From: Methylotenera sp.
GTDB taxonomy: Bacteria > Pseudomonadota > Gammaproteobacteria > Burkholderiales > Methylophilaceae
Assembly (NCBI GenBank): GCA_013140755.1
Contig: JABFSF010000026.1
Location: forward strand, 41,971 to 105,970
Reading direction: 5' to 3'
Length of the DNA stretch: 64,000 nucleotides
The notes beneath the pieces were generated by a model. The model did no database searches and was not told the origin of the DNA. It saw only the letters and a list, made by a program, of their open reading frames with translations. The position numbers and the translations under genes were made by a program. This document shows positions 19,722-28,419 of the stretch, one piece after another. Every line of letters starts with the position of its first letter. The first letter of the stretch is position 1.

Positions 19722-20447
19722 ATGTCTGTTTTGCATGATCCACACTTAAATCATTTGTTAGATGCGCTACTAGTCGCAGATTATGATCGCTTATTTCCAA
19801 ATCTTGAGTTAATCGAATTACCTCTTGGTAAAGTGCTGTGTGAATCTGGCGAAAAACTAAAGCATGTTTATTTTCCAACAACCTCTATCATCTCGTTACT
19901 TTATGTGATGGAAGACGGCGCATCCGCAGAAATTGCAGTGGTTGGCAATGAAGGCATGTTGGGGGTGCCGATTTTATTGGGTGGCGATACTACTCCCAGC
20001 CGCGCCGTGGTACAAAGTGCGGGTCATGGCTATCGTATGAAAGCGCATGTATTAAAAAATGAGTTTAATCAGGCTGGACCATTCCAACGCTTATTATTAC
20101 GTTACACCCAAGCGTTAATCACACAGATGTCGCAAACCGCCGTATGTAATCGACACCACTCGGTAGAGCAACAACTGTGTCGCTGGCTTTTATTGAGTAT
20201 AGACCGTTTATCTGGCGATGAGCTCAATATGACGCAAGAACTCATTGCTAATATGTTAGGCGTACGGCGTGAAGGGGTGACCGAAGCGGCGGGCAAGTTG
20301 CAATATGCAGGTCTAATCCATTATAGCCGAGGGCATATTAAGGTCATTGATAGAAAAGGCTTGGAAGCTAAATGCTGCGAATGTTATCAAGTGGTAAAAG
20401 ATGAGTTTGATCGGCTGTTGCCTGCTTTTCATGGTATTGCGCAATAA
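19722..20447 (+). CDS. Crp/Fnr-family regulator (paralogue 1)
   Basis: A 241-aa regulator with an N-terminal cupin-like effector domain (YFPTTSIISLLYVMEDGASA, VGNEGMLGVPILLG) and a C-terminal winged HTH (MTQELIANMLGVRREGVTEA). It lacks the standard cAMP-binding RTA cassette and FNR iron-sulfur cysteines, so the signal is unknown. The C-terminus holds a Cys cluster CCECY, shared as CSCY in the paralogue at 22651. RBS-like GGGAG precedes the ATG. Divergent from the ATP-grasp operon and convergent with pldA; probably governs envelope or stress genes nearby (inference). Confidence 0.87.
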   Translation: MSVLHDPHLNHLLDALLVADYDRLFPNLELIELPLGKVLCESGEKLKHVYFPTTSIISLLYVMEDGASAEIAVVGNEGMLGVPILLGGDTTPSRAVVQSAGHGYRMKAHVLKNEFNQAGPFQRLLLRYTQALITQMSQTAVCNRHHSVEQQLCRWLLLSIDRLSGDELNMTQELIANMLGVRREGVTEAAGKLQYAGLIHYSRGHIKVIDRKGLEAKCCECYQVVKDEFDRLLPAFHGIAQ

Positions 20448-20518
20448 TGCGTATCTAGGTAGCACATAAAAAAGTAACTTGTATCACAATAACTGGCAAC
20501 AAGTAAGCACTCACTTAA

Positions 20519-21709
20519 TCAGCGTGCAATGGAAAGCCCCAAGCGAATTTGTGTGTCACTACTTTTGTTGTAATCCAACAGTGTTTCACCATAACCCGAA
20601 AGCAATTGCAGGTGTATAAAAGCACCAGTGCGTGCAAAAATACGGTCACTTAACGGGTACGAAATATCCAGCTGATTAGTGCTGTAACCACCTGTACCTA
20701 AACGATAAAGATTGCTTAATATAAGACCATCTTCACGTCCATACCGCAGCTGCCAATCTATATAACCACGATAGCGCGCAATATCTGCATTGTCATTTTT
20801 GTTTAAGTATTGCTGAAATTTAGGAGAAAAGATGAGTTGTCGACCATTGGCTAAATCAAAGTTCCAGCTTGGGCGTACATAAAAAGTATTTAATGAGCGA
20901 GAGTTAGTGCCTGCCTGACCATTAGATTCATGTTCAGCACCAGCACGCCATGTATCGGGTAATAGACCTCTACCACTGCCCGCCCAGCGATAAAAAACAC
21001 TTGGACGGTAACTGGTATCACGAAAAGGGCTAGAATTATCGCCAAAATCCCATAATGTGGTTTGTGTATAGGCAAAGTAGAGGTTACTAAAAAATGGTGC
21101 AAAGTTAGAAACAGAACCTGCTGGATCAAATGGGCGGTACTTAAAACTGAGCTGAAATCTTGAATCGGATCCATGTTTAGCGTCTTTACCCACCACAAAA
21201 TACATGGGTTCGTTAGCGGAAAGCGTAGGTTCATCGCTGGGGCTTGCAATGACCACTACTGTGGCAGTACTTTTAGTAGCAAGGAGGTTGTGACTATGGT
21301 CGTCTAAATTTGTTGGATTAGGTGTTTCATCTATTTGTGTAGAACCCGCGTATTCATTTAAGGCGAGCAATATCAAGCGATTAGAAGATTCCCCCATAAG
21401 CTCAGCGCGAACTACACCAACATATTTCTTGCTAGCAACGCCAATATACGTGCGTCGAAGTGTACTGGAGCTAAAATACTTAGTAGGAGAAAGTAATACT
21501 GCTTCGCTCACCCCATTACCAAATAGCTTCATTGTGAAAGTTTTTGGCCAATTACTTAGCGGTTCTGCTTTGGCAATATCAATGCTAATGGTTTGCCCTA
21601 AGTTAATTGATTCGCTTTGACTTGCAATGAGCCACGTATCCGCTGCCCAGCCATTCATGGATAGCAGACTCACAGCCAGTGCTATGCAATATAGTTTAGT
21701 TTGATTCAT
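20519..21709 (-). CDS. pldA: Outer-membrane phospholipase A (PldA/OMPLA)
   Basis: A 396-aa outer-membrane beta-barrel phospholipase A1. A signal peptide (MNQTKLYCIALAVSLLSMNG WAA) is followed by an N-terminal extension (~130 aa), then the barrel. The catalytic His-Ser appears in AEHESNGQAGTNSRSLN near residue 258, with the following Asn/Ser region expected at the calcium site; DNSSPFRDTSYRPSVFYRW is another family hallmark. The C-terminal residue pattern (RLGLSIAR) fits a barrel strand. It acts on misplaced phospholipids in the outer leaflet. Confidence 0.92.
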   Translation of the reverse strand: MNQTKLYCIALAVSLLSMNGWAADTWLIASQSESINLGQTISIDIAKAEPLSNWPKTFTMKLFGNGVSEAVLLSPTKYFSSSTLRRTYIGVASKKYVGVVRAELMGESSNRLILLALNEYAGSTQIDETPNPTNLDDHSHNLLATKSTATVVVIASPSDEPTLSANEPMYFVVGKDAKHGSDSRFQLSFKYRPFDPAGSVSNFAPFFSNLYFAYTQTTLWDFGDNSSPFRDTSYRPSVFYRWAGSGRGLLPDTWRAGAEHESNGQAGTNSRSLNTFYVRPSWNFDLANGRQLIFSPKFQQYLNKNDNADIARYRGYIDWQLRYGREDGLILSNLYRLGTGGYSTNQLDISYPLSDRIFARTGAFIHLQLLSGYGETLLDYNKSSDTQIRLGLSIAR

Positions 21710-21759
21710 TTACTTTTAACTTGGTTTTTTTAATGCATCTTCTTCTGTTTAATTAGTCC

Positions 21760-22038
21760 TTATATTTTCGTCTTAAATACACTTGAATGTTTCATTGTTG
21801 GTTTAGACTTACGATTAAGTGCATCTCTAGACTTGTTTCTATTGGCTCTTGCGGTTGCAATGCAAGCATTGTTATCACCTGAAAGTGCATCACACCGTTC
21901 AACGGCGGCATCATATTCTTTCATAATGTTATCTTCAAAAAATTTATACTCATATTGAGTCATGGGGTCAGCCATTGCGCTAACGCTTATGGTGAGCCCA
22001 AACACGAGGGCAATGCAGTAAATGTTTGTTTTTTTCAT
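21760..22038 (-). CDS. Small secreted envelope-stress-type protein
   Basis: A 92-aa protein with a signal peptide (MKKTNIYCIALVFGLTISVS AMA) and a short mature helix-rich part, YKFFEDNIMKEYDAAVERCD ... DNNACIATARANRNKSRDAL, resembling small periplasmic proteins of the YKAAKAKCD ... CxAEAK type found near BON and CsbD genes in Betaproteobacteria. Two cysteines could form a disulfide. The first ten residues resemble those of the neighbouring PldA signal peptide. No known function. Confidence 0.65.
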   Translation of the reverse strand: MKKTNIYCIALVFGLTISVSAMADPMTQYEYKFFEDNIMKEYDAAVERCDALSGDNNACIATARANRNKSRDALNRKSKPTMKHSSVFKTKI

Positions 22039-22123
22039 GATGATTCCTTAATTTTTAAGTTGTTGAGGCATTGTGTTTAGTGGCAGGACACTTCAGTGAT
22101 AAAGTGGTCTGCCTTAGGGGTGA

Positions 22124-22363
22124 CTAAATTGCTTTAGCGGGTTCATCTTTAAAGCAATTAGCTTCTTTTTGCGTTTTTTGCCAATCCAAAATTTGTTTTT
22201 CAACATCTTCTTTGGTGTGACCATAAACTTCTTGTATCTTGCCAGCGAGTTGCTCGCGCTTACCTGCTATCACATCCAGTTGGTCGTCCGTGAGTTTTCC
22301 CCACTGTTTTTTAATATTGCCTGTGAGTTGTTTCCAATTTCCTTCAATTTGATCCCAGTTCAT
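22124..22363 (-). CDS. CsbD-family stress protein
   Basis: A 79-aa CsbD-like protein (MNWDQIEGNWKQLTGNIKKQ; WGKLTDDQLDVIAGKREQLA; KIQEVYGHTKEDVEKQILDW). Members are small, highly soluble helical proteins induced by general stress; mechanism unknown. A strong RBS (AAGGAACACATC before ATG) is present. Part of the 20-24 kb stress cluster with Crp/Fnr paralogues, DUF883 and BON genes. Confidence 0.93.
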   Translation of the reverse strand: MNWDQIEGNWKQLTGNIKKQWGKLTDDQLDVIAGKREQLAGKIQEVYGHTKEDVEKQILDWQKTQKEANCFKDEPAKAI

Positions 22364-22650
22364 GATGTGTTCCTTTTGGGTTTAACGATGTGGGCGATTC
22401 ATACAGCCACAACGAAGGACAAACATCAGTAAACCGATTAGTTTATGAAGTGCTTGTCTCATGGTGCTAGATTATGATGATTTGATTTTGCAGTCTGTCT
22501 GTTAGCGCACATAGTTATGGTTTACAGCGTTTGCAAAGGTATAAGTTAGACAACGCACAGACAAAGCCGCTCTTAACCAGTAATTTCGTTAGCTGCACGG
22601 ATACTATTTTTTGTTATTAAGCATGCCGTTAAATCTTGAGGAGAGGTGCT

Positions 22651-23358
22651 GTGCCGCAAAGCAATTTAGTTTCACATCGTAATCTACTGCTAGCAGCACT
22701 TCCTGAAGATGATTTACGACATTTCTTGTTATCTTGTCATCCAGTGCATTTAACGATAGAAAGTATTATCAATGAGCCCAGCGAGGTGATTCGCAATGTT
22801 TATTTCCCGACACAAAGTTTTATTTCGTTGGTAAAGCCGCTTGATGGCGGTGGGTTAGAAGTTGGGTTAATTGGTAATGAAGGCATGTACGGTATGCCAA
22901 TTTATCTTGGTGTTGAGATTGCGCCATTTCGTGCGATTGTCCAAGGTGCAGGTACTGCGTTATGTCTTTCATCACAGGCATTTGCACTGGAGCTACAACA
23001 TAGCATTGCCTTACAAATTCAAATGAAACGCTACCTATATGTATCAATGAGCCAATTGGCACAAACAGCGGCTTGCAATCGTTTTCATGTTGTTGAAGAA
23101 CGCTTAGCACGCTGGTTACTGATGACCCGAGATCGCTCACATGCGATGCAATTTCATATCACACATGCATTTTTAGCGCAGATGTTAGGGGTGCGCCGTG
23201 TTGGCGTCACTAAAGCGGCTGGTTCGCTACAACAAAAAAAGCTAATCAGCTATCGTAGAGGCAATATTTCAATTCTTGATAATGCTGGTTTAGAACGGGT
23301 TTCTTGTAGTTGTTATCAATCAGATAAAAATATATATAAGCAAATTTTGCATCGGTAA
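22651..23358 (+). CDS. Crp/Fnr-family regulator (paralogue 2)
   Basis: About 235 aa. The frame extends up to a TTG at 22636, but the GTG at 22651 has GAGGAG seven bases upstream and gives MPQSNLVSHRNLLLAALPED, so it is chosen. The protein parallels the regulator at 19722: YFPTQSFISLVKPLDGGGLE, IGNEGMYGMPIYLG, HTH MLGVRRVGVTKAAGSLQ and C-terminal CSCYQS. Neither cAMP-contact residues nor FNR cysteines are seen. Sits beside CsbD and DUF883 genes, its plausible targets. Confidence 0.86.
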   Translation: MPQSNLVSHRNLLLAALPEDDLRHFLLSCHPVHLTIESIINEPSEVIRNVYFPTQSFISLVKPLDGGGLEVGLIGNEGMYGMPIYLGVEIAPFRAIVQGAGTALCLSSQAFALELQHSIALQIQMKRYLYVSMSQLAQTAACNRFHVVEERLARWLLMTRDRSHAMQFHITHAFLAQMLGVRRVGVTKAAGSLQQKKLISYRRGNISILDNAGLERVSCSCYQSDKNIYKQILHR

Positions 23359-23417
23359 CATATTGATTATTATTGAATAGTCGCCACACAACAGATGCAT
23401 CATTTGTTAGCTGTCAA

Positions 23418-23732
23418 TTAACGGCGGCTCATTAACAAGCCAATCACTACACCTACGCTGGCGGCAAAGCCGATGGCTTTCCAAGGGTTTTCATGCACAT
23501 ACACATCCGTCATTTTGGCGGTGGCTTTGGTTTTTGCTACCAAGGCTTCTTGCGCATTGACCATTCTATTTTTTGCAATCTTTAGCGATTCTTCGGCACG
23601 GCTACGAATCTCTGCGACTTTCTCACCACCGACGTTTGCCGTGGCTAACAGCAAGGCTTCAGCATCTGTTACTGCAACTTTAAAGTCGTTGATAAGTTGA
23701 TCTTTATTAAAATGATTTGATAATAATTCCAT
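23418..23732 (-). CDS. DUF883 (ElaB/YqjD-like) membrane-anchored protein
   Basis: A 104-aa protein, helical and charged, ending in a C-terminal membrane segment (NPWKAIGFAASVGVVIGLLM SRR). ElaB/YqjD homologues associate with ribosomes at the inner membrane in stationary phase. The ATG at 23732 has GGAG seven bases upstream; a longer frame from the ATG at 23744 overlaps that RBS and is less likely. Confidence 0.88.
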   Translation of the reverse strand: MELLSNHFNKDQLINDFKVAVTDAEALLLATANVGGEKVAEIRSRAEESLKIAKNRMVNAQEALVAKTKATAKMTDVYVHENPWKAIGFAASVGVVIGLLMSRR

Positions 23733-23837
23733 GTCTTTCTCCATTCAATTAAATAAACGCTAATGCGTAATGCCCATATTCAAGCTGTTAAAGAGACCTT
23801 TACAAATCAATGCATTTGCAAAAGTCTCGTCATATTG

Positions 23838-23984
23838 CTACAAGCGCTTACCTTGAATCACGCGTACCAATACCACCACAATGGCAAGTATCAATAGCAA
23901 ATGAATAAACCCGCCCATCGTGTATGCAGTGACTAAACCAAGCAACCATAAAACAATTAAAATAACCGCAATCGTTTCAAGCAT
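23838..23984 (-). CDS. 48-aa lmo0937-like membrane protein
   Basis: A 48-codon gene encoding MLETIAVILIVLWLLGLVTA followed by a second hydrophobic stretch and ending VRVIQGKRL. Two short membrane helices joined by YTMGGFIH; this matches the lmo0937 family (DUF5670) of tiny stress-cluster membrane proteins. RBS AAGGAG lies six bases before the ATG. Located between DUF883 and BON genes, in the same orientation. Confidence 0.85.
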   Translation of the reverse strand: MLETIAVILIVLWLLGLVTAYTMGGFIHLLLILAIVVVLVRVIQGKRL

Positions 23985-24020
23985 TTTTTTCTCCTTAACC
24001 CAACAAAACCAGTGGGTACA

Positions 24021-24335
24021 TTATTTTTTAACACGCATATCATTTTTAACGGACGTTACACCTTTCACTTGGCGCGCAACGGTGGCCGCTTTTGCAATAT
24101 CCGCTTCAGAATTCACAAAGCCGCTAAGCTGCACCACACCTTTAAAAGTTTCGACATTAATTTCTGAAGATTTTAATGTGGGTTCATTTAACACAGCAGC
24201 TTTTACTTTTGTGGTGATGATACTGTCATCAAAATATTCGCCCGTACCTTCATGTTTGGCAGTTGAGGCGCAGCCAAGCATTGCTGCAAAAGCCAAGGCA
24301 AAAATTGTTGCGTAAATATATTTAAGTTGTTTCAT
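24021..24335 (-). CDS. BON-domain lipoprotein
   Basis: A 104-aa periplasmic lipoprotein. The ATG at 24335 (GGAG eight bases upstream) gives MKQLKYIYATIFALAFAAML with lipobox LGCAS; an upstream TTG start at 24374 is rejected. The BON domain spans about residues 35-104 (DDSIITTKVKAAVLNEPTLK ... VKGVTSVKNDMRVKK), as in OsmY and Kbp. BON proteins bind membranes or carbohydrate and appear in osmotic/envelope stress. Confidence 0.93.
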   Translation of the reverse strand: MKQLKYIYATIFALAFAAMLGCASTAKHEGTGEYFDDSIITTKVKAAVLNEPTLKSSEINVETFKGVVQLSGFVNSEADIAKAATVARQVKGVTSVKNDMRVKK

Positions 24336-24563
24336 ACGGTATTCTCCATCTTTGTTTAAACCAATGACTAGCAACGCATGTTGCCATTTGGTATGCCATC
24401 TTGCCTTATTAAATTAGGAGTTTCTGTTCGCTAGCGCACTTATGGAGAACGCTTGTTGCAAGTTTATTACTAAGGGCACTTCTAAAAATTAAGTGCTTGG
24501 GTCAAAAAATGTCAAAGTGGTTTATACTTTCGGCATTGACTGAAACAATAAATTGAACAGTAA

Positions 24564-25934
24564 ATGAATAAACTTAACATTGTGATTTTAGCGGCAGGCA
24601 AAGGCACGCGTATGCACTCTAACCTGCCAAAAGTGTTGCATGTCATAGGTGCAAAGCCCATTTTGGCGCATGTGATTGATTGTGCAAAAAAATTGAATCC
24701 ACAAAAAATGATTGTGGTGTACGGCTTTGGTGGCGAAACAGTCAAACAAGCCTTTGCGCATGAAGATATTATTTGGGTGCATCAAGCGGTACAATTAGGC
24801 ACAGGCCATGCTGTGCAGCAAGCGGTTCCACATTTAGATAGCGATGCACAAACACTTATTTTGTTGGGTGATGTGCCGCTAGTGGATTCAGAAGCTTGTG
24901 TGCAATTGCTTACGCAAGCGCATGATAAGCTCGCGATTTTATCGTTCAATAAAGCTGACCCCACTGGCTATGGTCGCATCGTGCGTGGAGCGGCTGACAA
25001 TGTTAGTGCGATTGTTGAGCATAAAGATGCTACAGAAGCGCAACGTACTATCAATGAAGTCAATACAGGCATCATGGCCATGCCGAATCAGCATTTAACA
25101 AAATGGCTATCACAACTGACAAATAAGAATGCACAAGGCGAATATTACTTGACCGACATTGTGGCACTTGCGGTGACAGACAATGTGAACGTGGTGGCAC
25201 AAATCACGCAAGATGAGTGGTCTGTCACAGGAATCAATAGCAAGGCGGATTTAGCCCAAATTGAACGGGTGCATCAAAGCCGAATCGCCAATCAATTATT
25301 ACAACAAGGAGTGACACTCAAAGACTCCGCGCGCTTAGATGTGCGCGGTGAATTAAGCTGTGGTCAAGATGTTGAAATTGACATCAACTGCGTATTTGAA
25401 GGCCATGTGACTTTAGGTGATAACGTAAAAATTGCCGCCAATTGCGTGATTAAAAATGCAATGATTGCTGCAGGTGCGCAGATTGCACCTTTCACGCATA
25501 TTGACGACACTAAAATTGGTGAAAATAGCCGCATTGGTCCCTATGCGCGTTTGCGCCCTGGCACTACCTTGGCTGCTGATACGCATATTGGTAACTTTGT
25601 AGAACTCAAAAATGCGCAAGTCGATATCGGTAGTAAAATCAACCATCTCAGCTATGTGGGCGATAGTACTGTTGGCAAACATGTGAATATTGGTGCTGGC
25701 ACAATTACTTGCAACTACGATGGTGCCAATAAATTTAGAACGGTGATTGAAGATCATGCCTTTATTGGCTCCGACACACAATTGGTCGCACCTGTGACCA
25801 TTGGGCGCGGTGCCACGATTGCAGCTGGCTCTACCATTACCAGAAATGCACCCGCTGACCAACTTACCTTATGCCGAGCCAAAGAGCAAAAGTCGATAGT
25901 TGGTTGGAAGCGACCAGTAAAAGTTAAAAAATAA
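24564..25934 (+). CDS. glmU: Bifunctional GlmU (UDP-GlcNAc synthesis)
   Basis: Glucosamine-1-phosphate acetyltransferase / N-acetylglucosamine-1-phosphate uridyltransferase, the last two steps to UDP-GlcNAc. The 456-aa protein has the pyrophosphorylase motif [18 protein letters not shown] at residues 9-26, GYGRIVR, then the left-handed beta-helix of hexapeptide repeats (from about 250) with the acetyl-CoA-site residues in NFVELKNAQ and [12 protein letters not shown]. It is 88 bp before glmS, forming the usual glmUS pair. Confidence 0.97.
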   Translation: MNKLNIVILAAGKGTRMHSNLPKVLHVIGAKPILAHVIDCAKKLNPQKMIVVYGFGGETVKQAFAHEDIIWVHQAVQLGTGHAVQQAVPHLDSDAQTLILLGDVPLVDSEACVQLLTQAHDKLAILSFNKADPTGYGRIVRGAADNVSAIVEHKDATEAQRTINEVNTGIMAMPNQHLTKWLSQLTNKNAQGEYYLTDIVALAVTDNVNVVAQITQDEWSVTGINSKADLAQIERVHQSRIANQLLQQGVTLKDSARLDVRGELSCGQDVEIDINCVFEGHVTLGDNVKIAANCVIKNAMIAAGAQIAPFTHIDDTKIGENSRIGPYARLRPGTTLAADTHIGNFVELKNAQVDIGSKINHLSYVGDSTVGKHVNIGAGTITCNYDGANKFRTVIEDHAFIGSDTQLVAPVTIGRGATIAAGSTITRNAPADQLTLCRAKEQKSIVGWKRPVKVKK

Positions 25935-25991
25935 AATTGCGGGAACCCAATTTATTGGGCGAATTTTGCGTTATCGCGCAACGCGTTGCGC
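25933..25991. repeat. Palindromic sequences between glmU and glmS
   Basis: Two inverted repeats occupy the short intergenic gap. First, AAAATT ... CCCAA-TTTA-TTGGG ... AATTTT (25933-25967), a hairpin with weak terminator character. Second, a perfect 16-bp palindrome GCGCAACGCGTTGCGC at 25976-25991, followed by CCCTAC, which resembles a REP-like intergenic element. They could attenuate or stabilise mRNA between glmU and glmS. No glmS ribozyme is recognisable. Confidence 0.5.
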
Positions 25992-26022
25992 CCCTACCTT
26001 AATGAAGAAAGACACAAAGAAT

Positions 26023-27852
26023 ATGTGTGGCATCGTCGGTGCAGTAGCTAATAGAAATGTCGTTTCAACTTTGATAGAAGGCTTAAGCCGCCTTGAATAT
26101 CGTGGGTATGACTCTGCGGGCGTGGCTGTACTCAATGCGCAAGGTATTGAGCGTGTGCGTGCTGTGGGGCGCGTTTCAAATATGACTGAGAAAGCCAATG
26201 CAGTCGGCTTGAGTGGTCAAGTGGGTATTGGCCATACGCGCTGGGCAACGCATGGCGGTGTCACTGAAAGTAACGCACATCCGCATGTATCAAAAGGTGA
26301 GCTTGCTGTGGTGCATAATGGCATTATTGAAAATCACGATGAGCAACGTACCCGCTTGAAAGCACTAGGCTACGAATTTGTGTCACAAACCGATACTGAA
26401 GTCATCGCGCATTTAATTCATTACTATCATCAAAATTTGCGGCTCTTGGCTGCCACGCAAAAAGCGGTGAGCGAGCTCACGGGTGCTTTTGCGATTAGTG
26501 TGATTTCAGTTAAAGAGCCTGAGCACATGGTTACAGCACGCCTAGGCTGCCCATTGCTCATTGGCTTGGGCGAAAATGAAAATTTTATTGCGTCTGATGT
26601 CTCTGCCGTATTGTCGGTCACCCGCAAGGTGATTTACCTTGAAGATGGTGATGTTGCAGATGTTCGCCGTGATGGCGTCACCATTTTTGGCCGTGACGGT
26701 AACACTGTCACACGTAAAATCCACATGAGCGATGTGTCGCTTGCTAGCATGGAGCTTGGCCCTTACAGCCACTTTATGCAAAAAGAAATACACGAACAAC
26801 CACGCGCGCTAACGGATACGATTGAAGCGCTGATTGATGATAACCGATTCTCCCCCGCCCTGTTTGGTGATAGTGCCGAGGCAGTATTTAAACAAGTCGA
26901 TAGCATTTTAATTTTAGCCGCAGGCACCAGCTACTACGCCGCCTTGACCGCTAAATACTGGCTGGAAAGCATCGCCAAATTACCCACCAGTGTAGAAATT
27001 GCCAGTGAATACCGCTACCGCGAATCAGTGCCCAATCCTAAGCAATTGATTGTGACCATTTCACAATCGGGCGAAACACTCGATACGATGGAAGCGCTTA
27101 AACATGCTAAATCACTCGGGCAGCACCTTACATTGGCGATTTGCAATGTGCAAGAGAGCGCCATTCCACGCGCTTCACAGCTGGTATTTTATACTCGCGC
27201 TGGGGCTGAAATCGGCGTAGCTTCTACCAAAGCGTTTACCACGCAATTAGTGGCACTATTTACCTTAGCAGCTACTTTAGCCAAGCAGCGTGGCTTGCTT
27301 GATGCAGAAGCCGAGCAATCCCACCTAAGCGCATTGCGCCAATTGGCGGGCAGCGTGCAACATGCGCTTAATTTAGAGCCGCAAATTCGTGAGTGGGCTA
27401 AATCCTTTGCCAACAAACAACATGCGTTATTTTTAGGGCGTGGCATACACTATCCCATTGCGCTCGAGGGTGCATTAAAACTAAAAGAAATTTCCTACAT
27501 TCACGCAGAAGCTTACCCCGCAGGCGAACTCAAACACGGCCCATTGGCGCTAGTGGATAGCGATATGCCAGTAGTGGTGATTGCGCCTAATGATGCGTTA
27601 CTGGAAAAAGTAAAATCCAATATGCAAGAAGTGAAAGCCCGTGGCGGCGAGCTATTTGTATTTGCTGATGCCGATAGTCACTTCACGGAATCAGAAGGTG
27701 TGCATGTGATTCGCACACCACGTCATGTGGGCGTGCTCTCCCCAATTTTACATACCATTCCCGTGCAAATATTGGCCTATCATGCGGCCTTATTAAAAGG
27801 CACGGATGTGGATAAACCCAGGAATTTAGCGAAGAGTGTGACAGTAGAGTAA
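26023..27852 (+). CDS. glmS: Glutamine--fructose-6-phosphate aminotransferase
   Basis: Makes glucosamine-6-phosphate, the first committed step to UDP-GlcNAc. The reading frame extends upstream to 25966, but the ATG at 26023 places Cys directly after Met ([20 protein letters not shown]), as required for the N-terminal nucleophile of the class II glutaminase. Glutaminase domain about 1-240 ([19 protein letters not shown]), then two SIS sugar-isomerase domains with [17 protein letters not shown] and the C-terminal [13 protein letters not shown]. 609 aa, full length. Confidence 0.97.
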   Translation: MCGIVGAVANRNVVSTLIEGLSRLEYRGYDSAGVAVLNAQGIERVRAVGRVSNMTEKANAVGLSGQVGIGHTRWATHGGVTESNAHPHVSKGELAVVHNGIIENHDEQRTRLKALGYEFVSQTDTEVIAHLIHYYHQNLRLLAATQKAVSELTGAFAISVISVKEPEHMVTARLGCPLLIGLGENENFIASDVSAVLSVTRKVIYLEDGDVADVRRDGVTIFGRDGNTVTRKIHMSDVSLASMELGPYSHFMQKEIHEQPRALTDTIEALIDDNRFSPALFGDSAEAVFKQVDSILILAAGTSYYAALTAKYWLESIAKLPTSVEIASEYRYRESVPNPKQLIVTISQSGETLDTMEALKHAKSLGQHLTLAICNVQESAIPRASQLVFYTRAGAEIGVASTKAFTTQLVALFTLAATLAKQRGLLDAEAEQSHLSALRQLAGSVQHALNLEPQIREWAKSFANKQHALFLGRGIHYPIALEGALKLKEISYIHAEAYPAGELKHGPLALVDSDMPVVVIAPNDALLEKVKSNMQEVKARGGELFVFADADSHFTESEGVHVIRTPRHVGVLSPILHTIPVQILAYHAALLKGTDVDKPRNLAKSVTVE

Positions 27853-27891
27853 GTCTGCTAAAAACATCACTATCTCTTTATTCACATTGTG

Positions 27892-27920
27892 TTGATAAAT
27901 CATAAAGTTATCTATATAAT
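27892..27920 (+). promoter_or_regulatory. Sigma70-type promoter upstream of rpsO
   Basis: TTGATA at 27892-27897 and a perfect TATAAT at 27915-27920 are separated by 17 bp, the ideal spacing. The transcript would start about 80 bp before the rpsO ATG and read into rpsO and perhaps pnp. Confidence 0.8.
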
Positions 27921-28009
27921 GCGCCCTTCATGTAAATGAATGCATTTAAGCGGTTGGTTTTTTGGCTGCTTTTGCATTGACGCTAACTATTCAATTTAGG
28001 AAAATAAAG

Positions 28010-28279
28010 ATGGCAACTACAGCGCAAGACACCGCAAAAATCATTGCAGAATACCAACGTGCTCCAAACGATACTGCTAGCCCAGAAGTGCAAGTAGCAC
28101 TTTTAACTAACCGTATTAGCTATTTGACAGAGCATTTTAAATCTAACAAAAAAGACAATCACTCACGCCGTGGTTTGTTGGCTTTAGTGAGTCAACGCCG
28201 GAGCTTGTTAGATTATTTAAAACGTAAAGACGCAAGCCGTTATCAAACTTTGATTCAACGCTTGAACTTGCGTAAATAA
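28010..28279 (+). CDS. rpsO: 30S ribosomal protein S15
   Basis: An 89-aa primary 16S rRNA-binding protein of the small subunit platform. Start ATG at 28010 (AGGA upstream) gives [20 protein letters not shown]; the longer frame from 27962 is an artefact. Typical segments: [40 protein letters not shown] and [12 protein letters not shown]. Followed by a hairpin terminator and pnp, the common rpsO-pnp order. Confidence 0.97.
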   Translation: MATTAQDTAKIIAEYQRAPNDTASPEVQVALLTNRISYLTEHFKSNKKDNHSRRGLLALVSQRRSLLDYLKRKDASRYQTLIQRLNLRK

Positions 28280-28332
28280 TTACCGTAAGTGTTTTAGGTC
28301 TCTTTGGACTCACATTTATTGTAGTAGTAGAA

Positions 28333-28367
28333 AGCCGATTGCATTTGAAGTGCATCGGCTTTTTTTA
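28333..28367 (+). terminator. Terminator between rpsO and pnp
   Basis: AGCCGATTGCA - TTTGAAG - TGCATCGGCT followed by TTTTTTT: a GC-rich hairpin with one bulged base and a T-run, a clear factor-independent terminator. Partial read-through into pnp is possible as in other bacteria. Confidence 0.85.
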
Positions 28368-28419
28368 TTGTTAGCTTGTTATTGGGTAGTGAATAACAAG
28401 CATTGAAAAAGGAAACATT

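Noticed and set aside
19516-19881. 121-codon minus-strand frame upstream of the Crp/Fnr gene
   Set aside because: Overlaps the start of the well-supported Crp/Fnr gene in antisense and has no RBS or family features.
25935-26022. glmS ribozyme/riboswitch upstream of glmS
   Set aside because: The gap is only 88 bp and shows simple palindromes, not the conserved ribozyme core, which is also essentially confined to Gram-positive bacteria.
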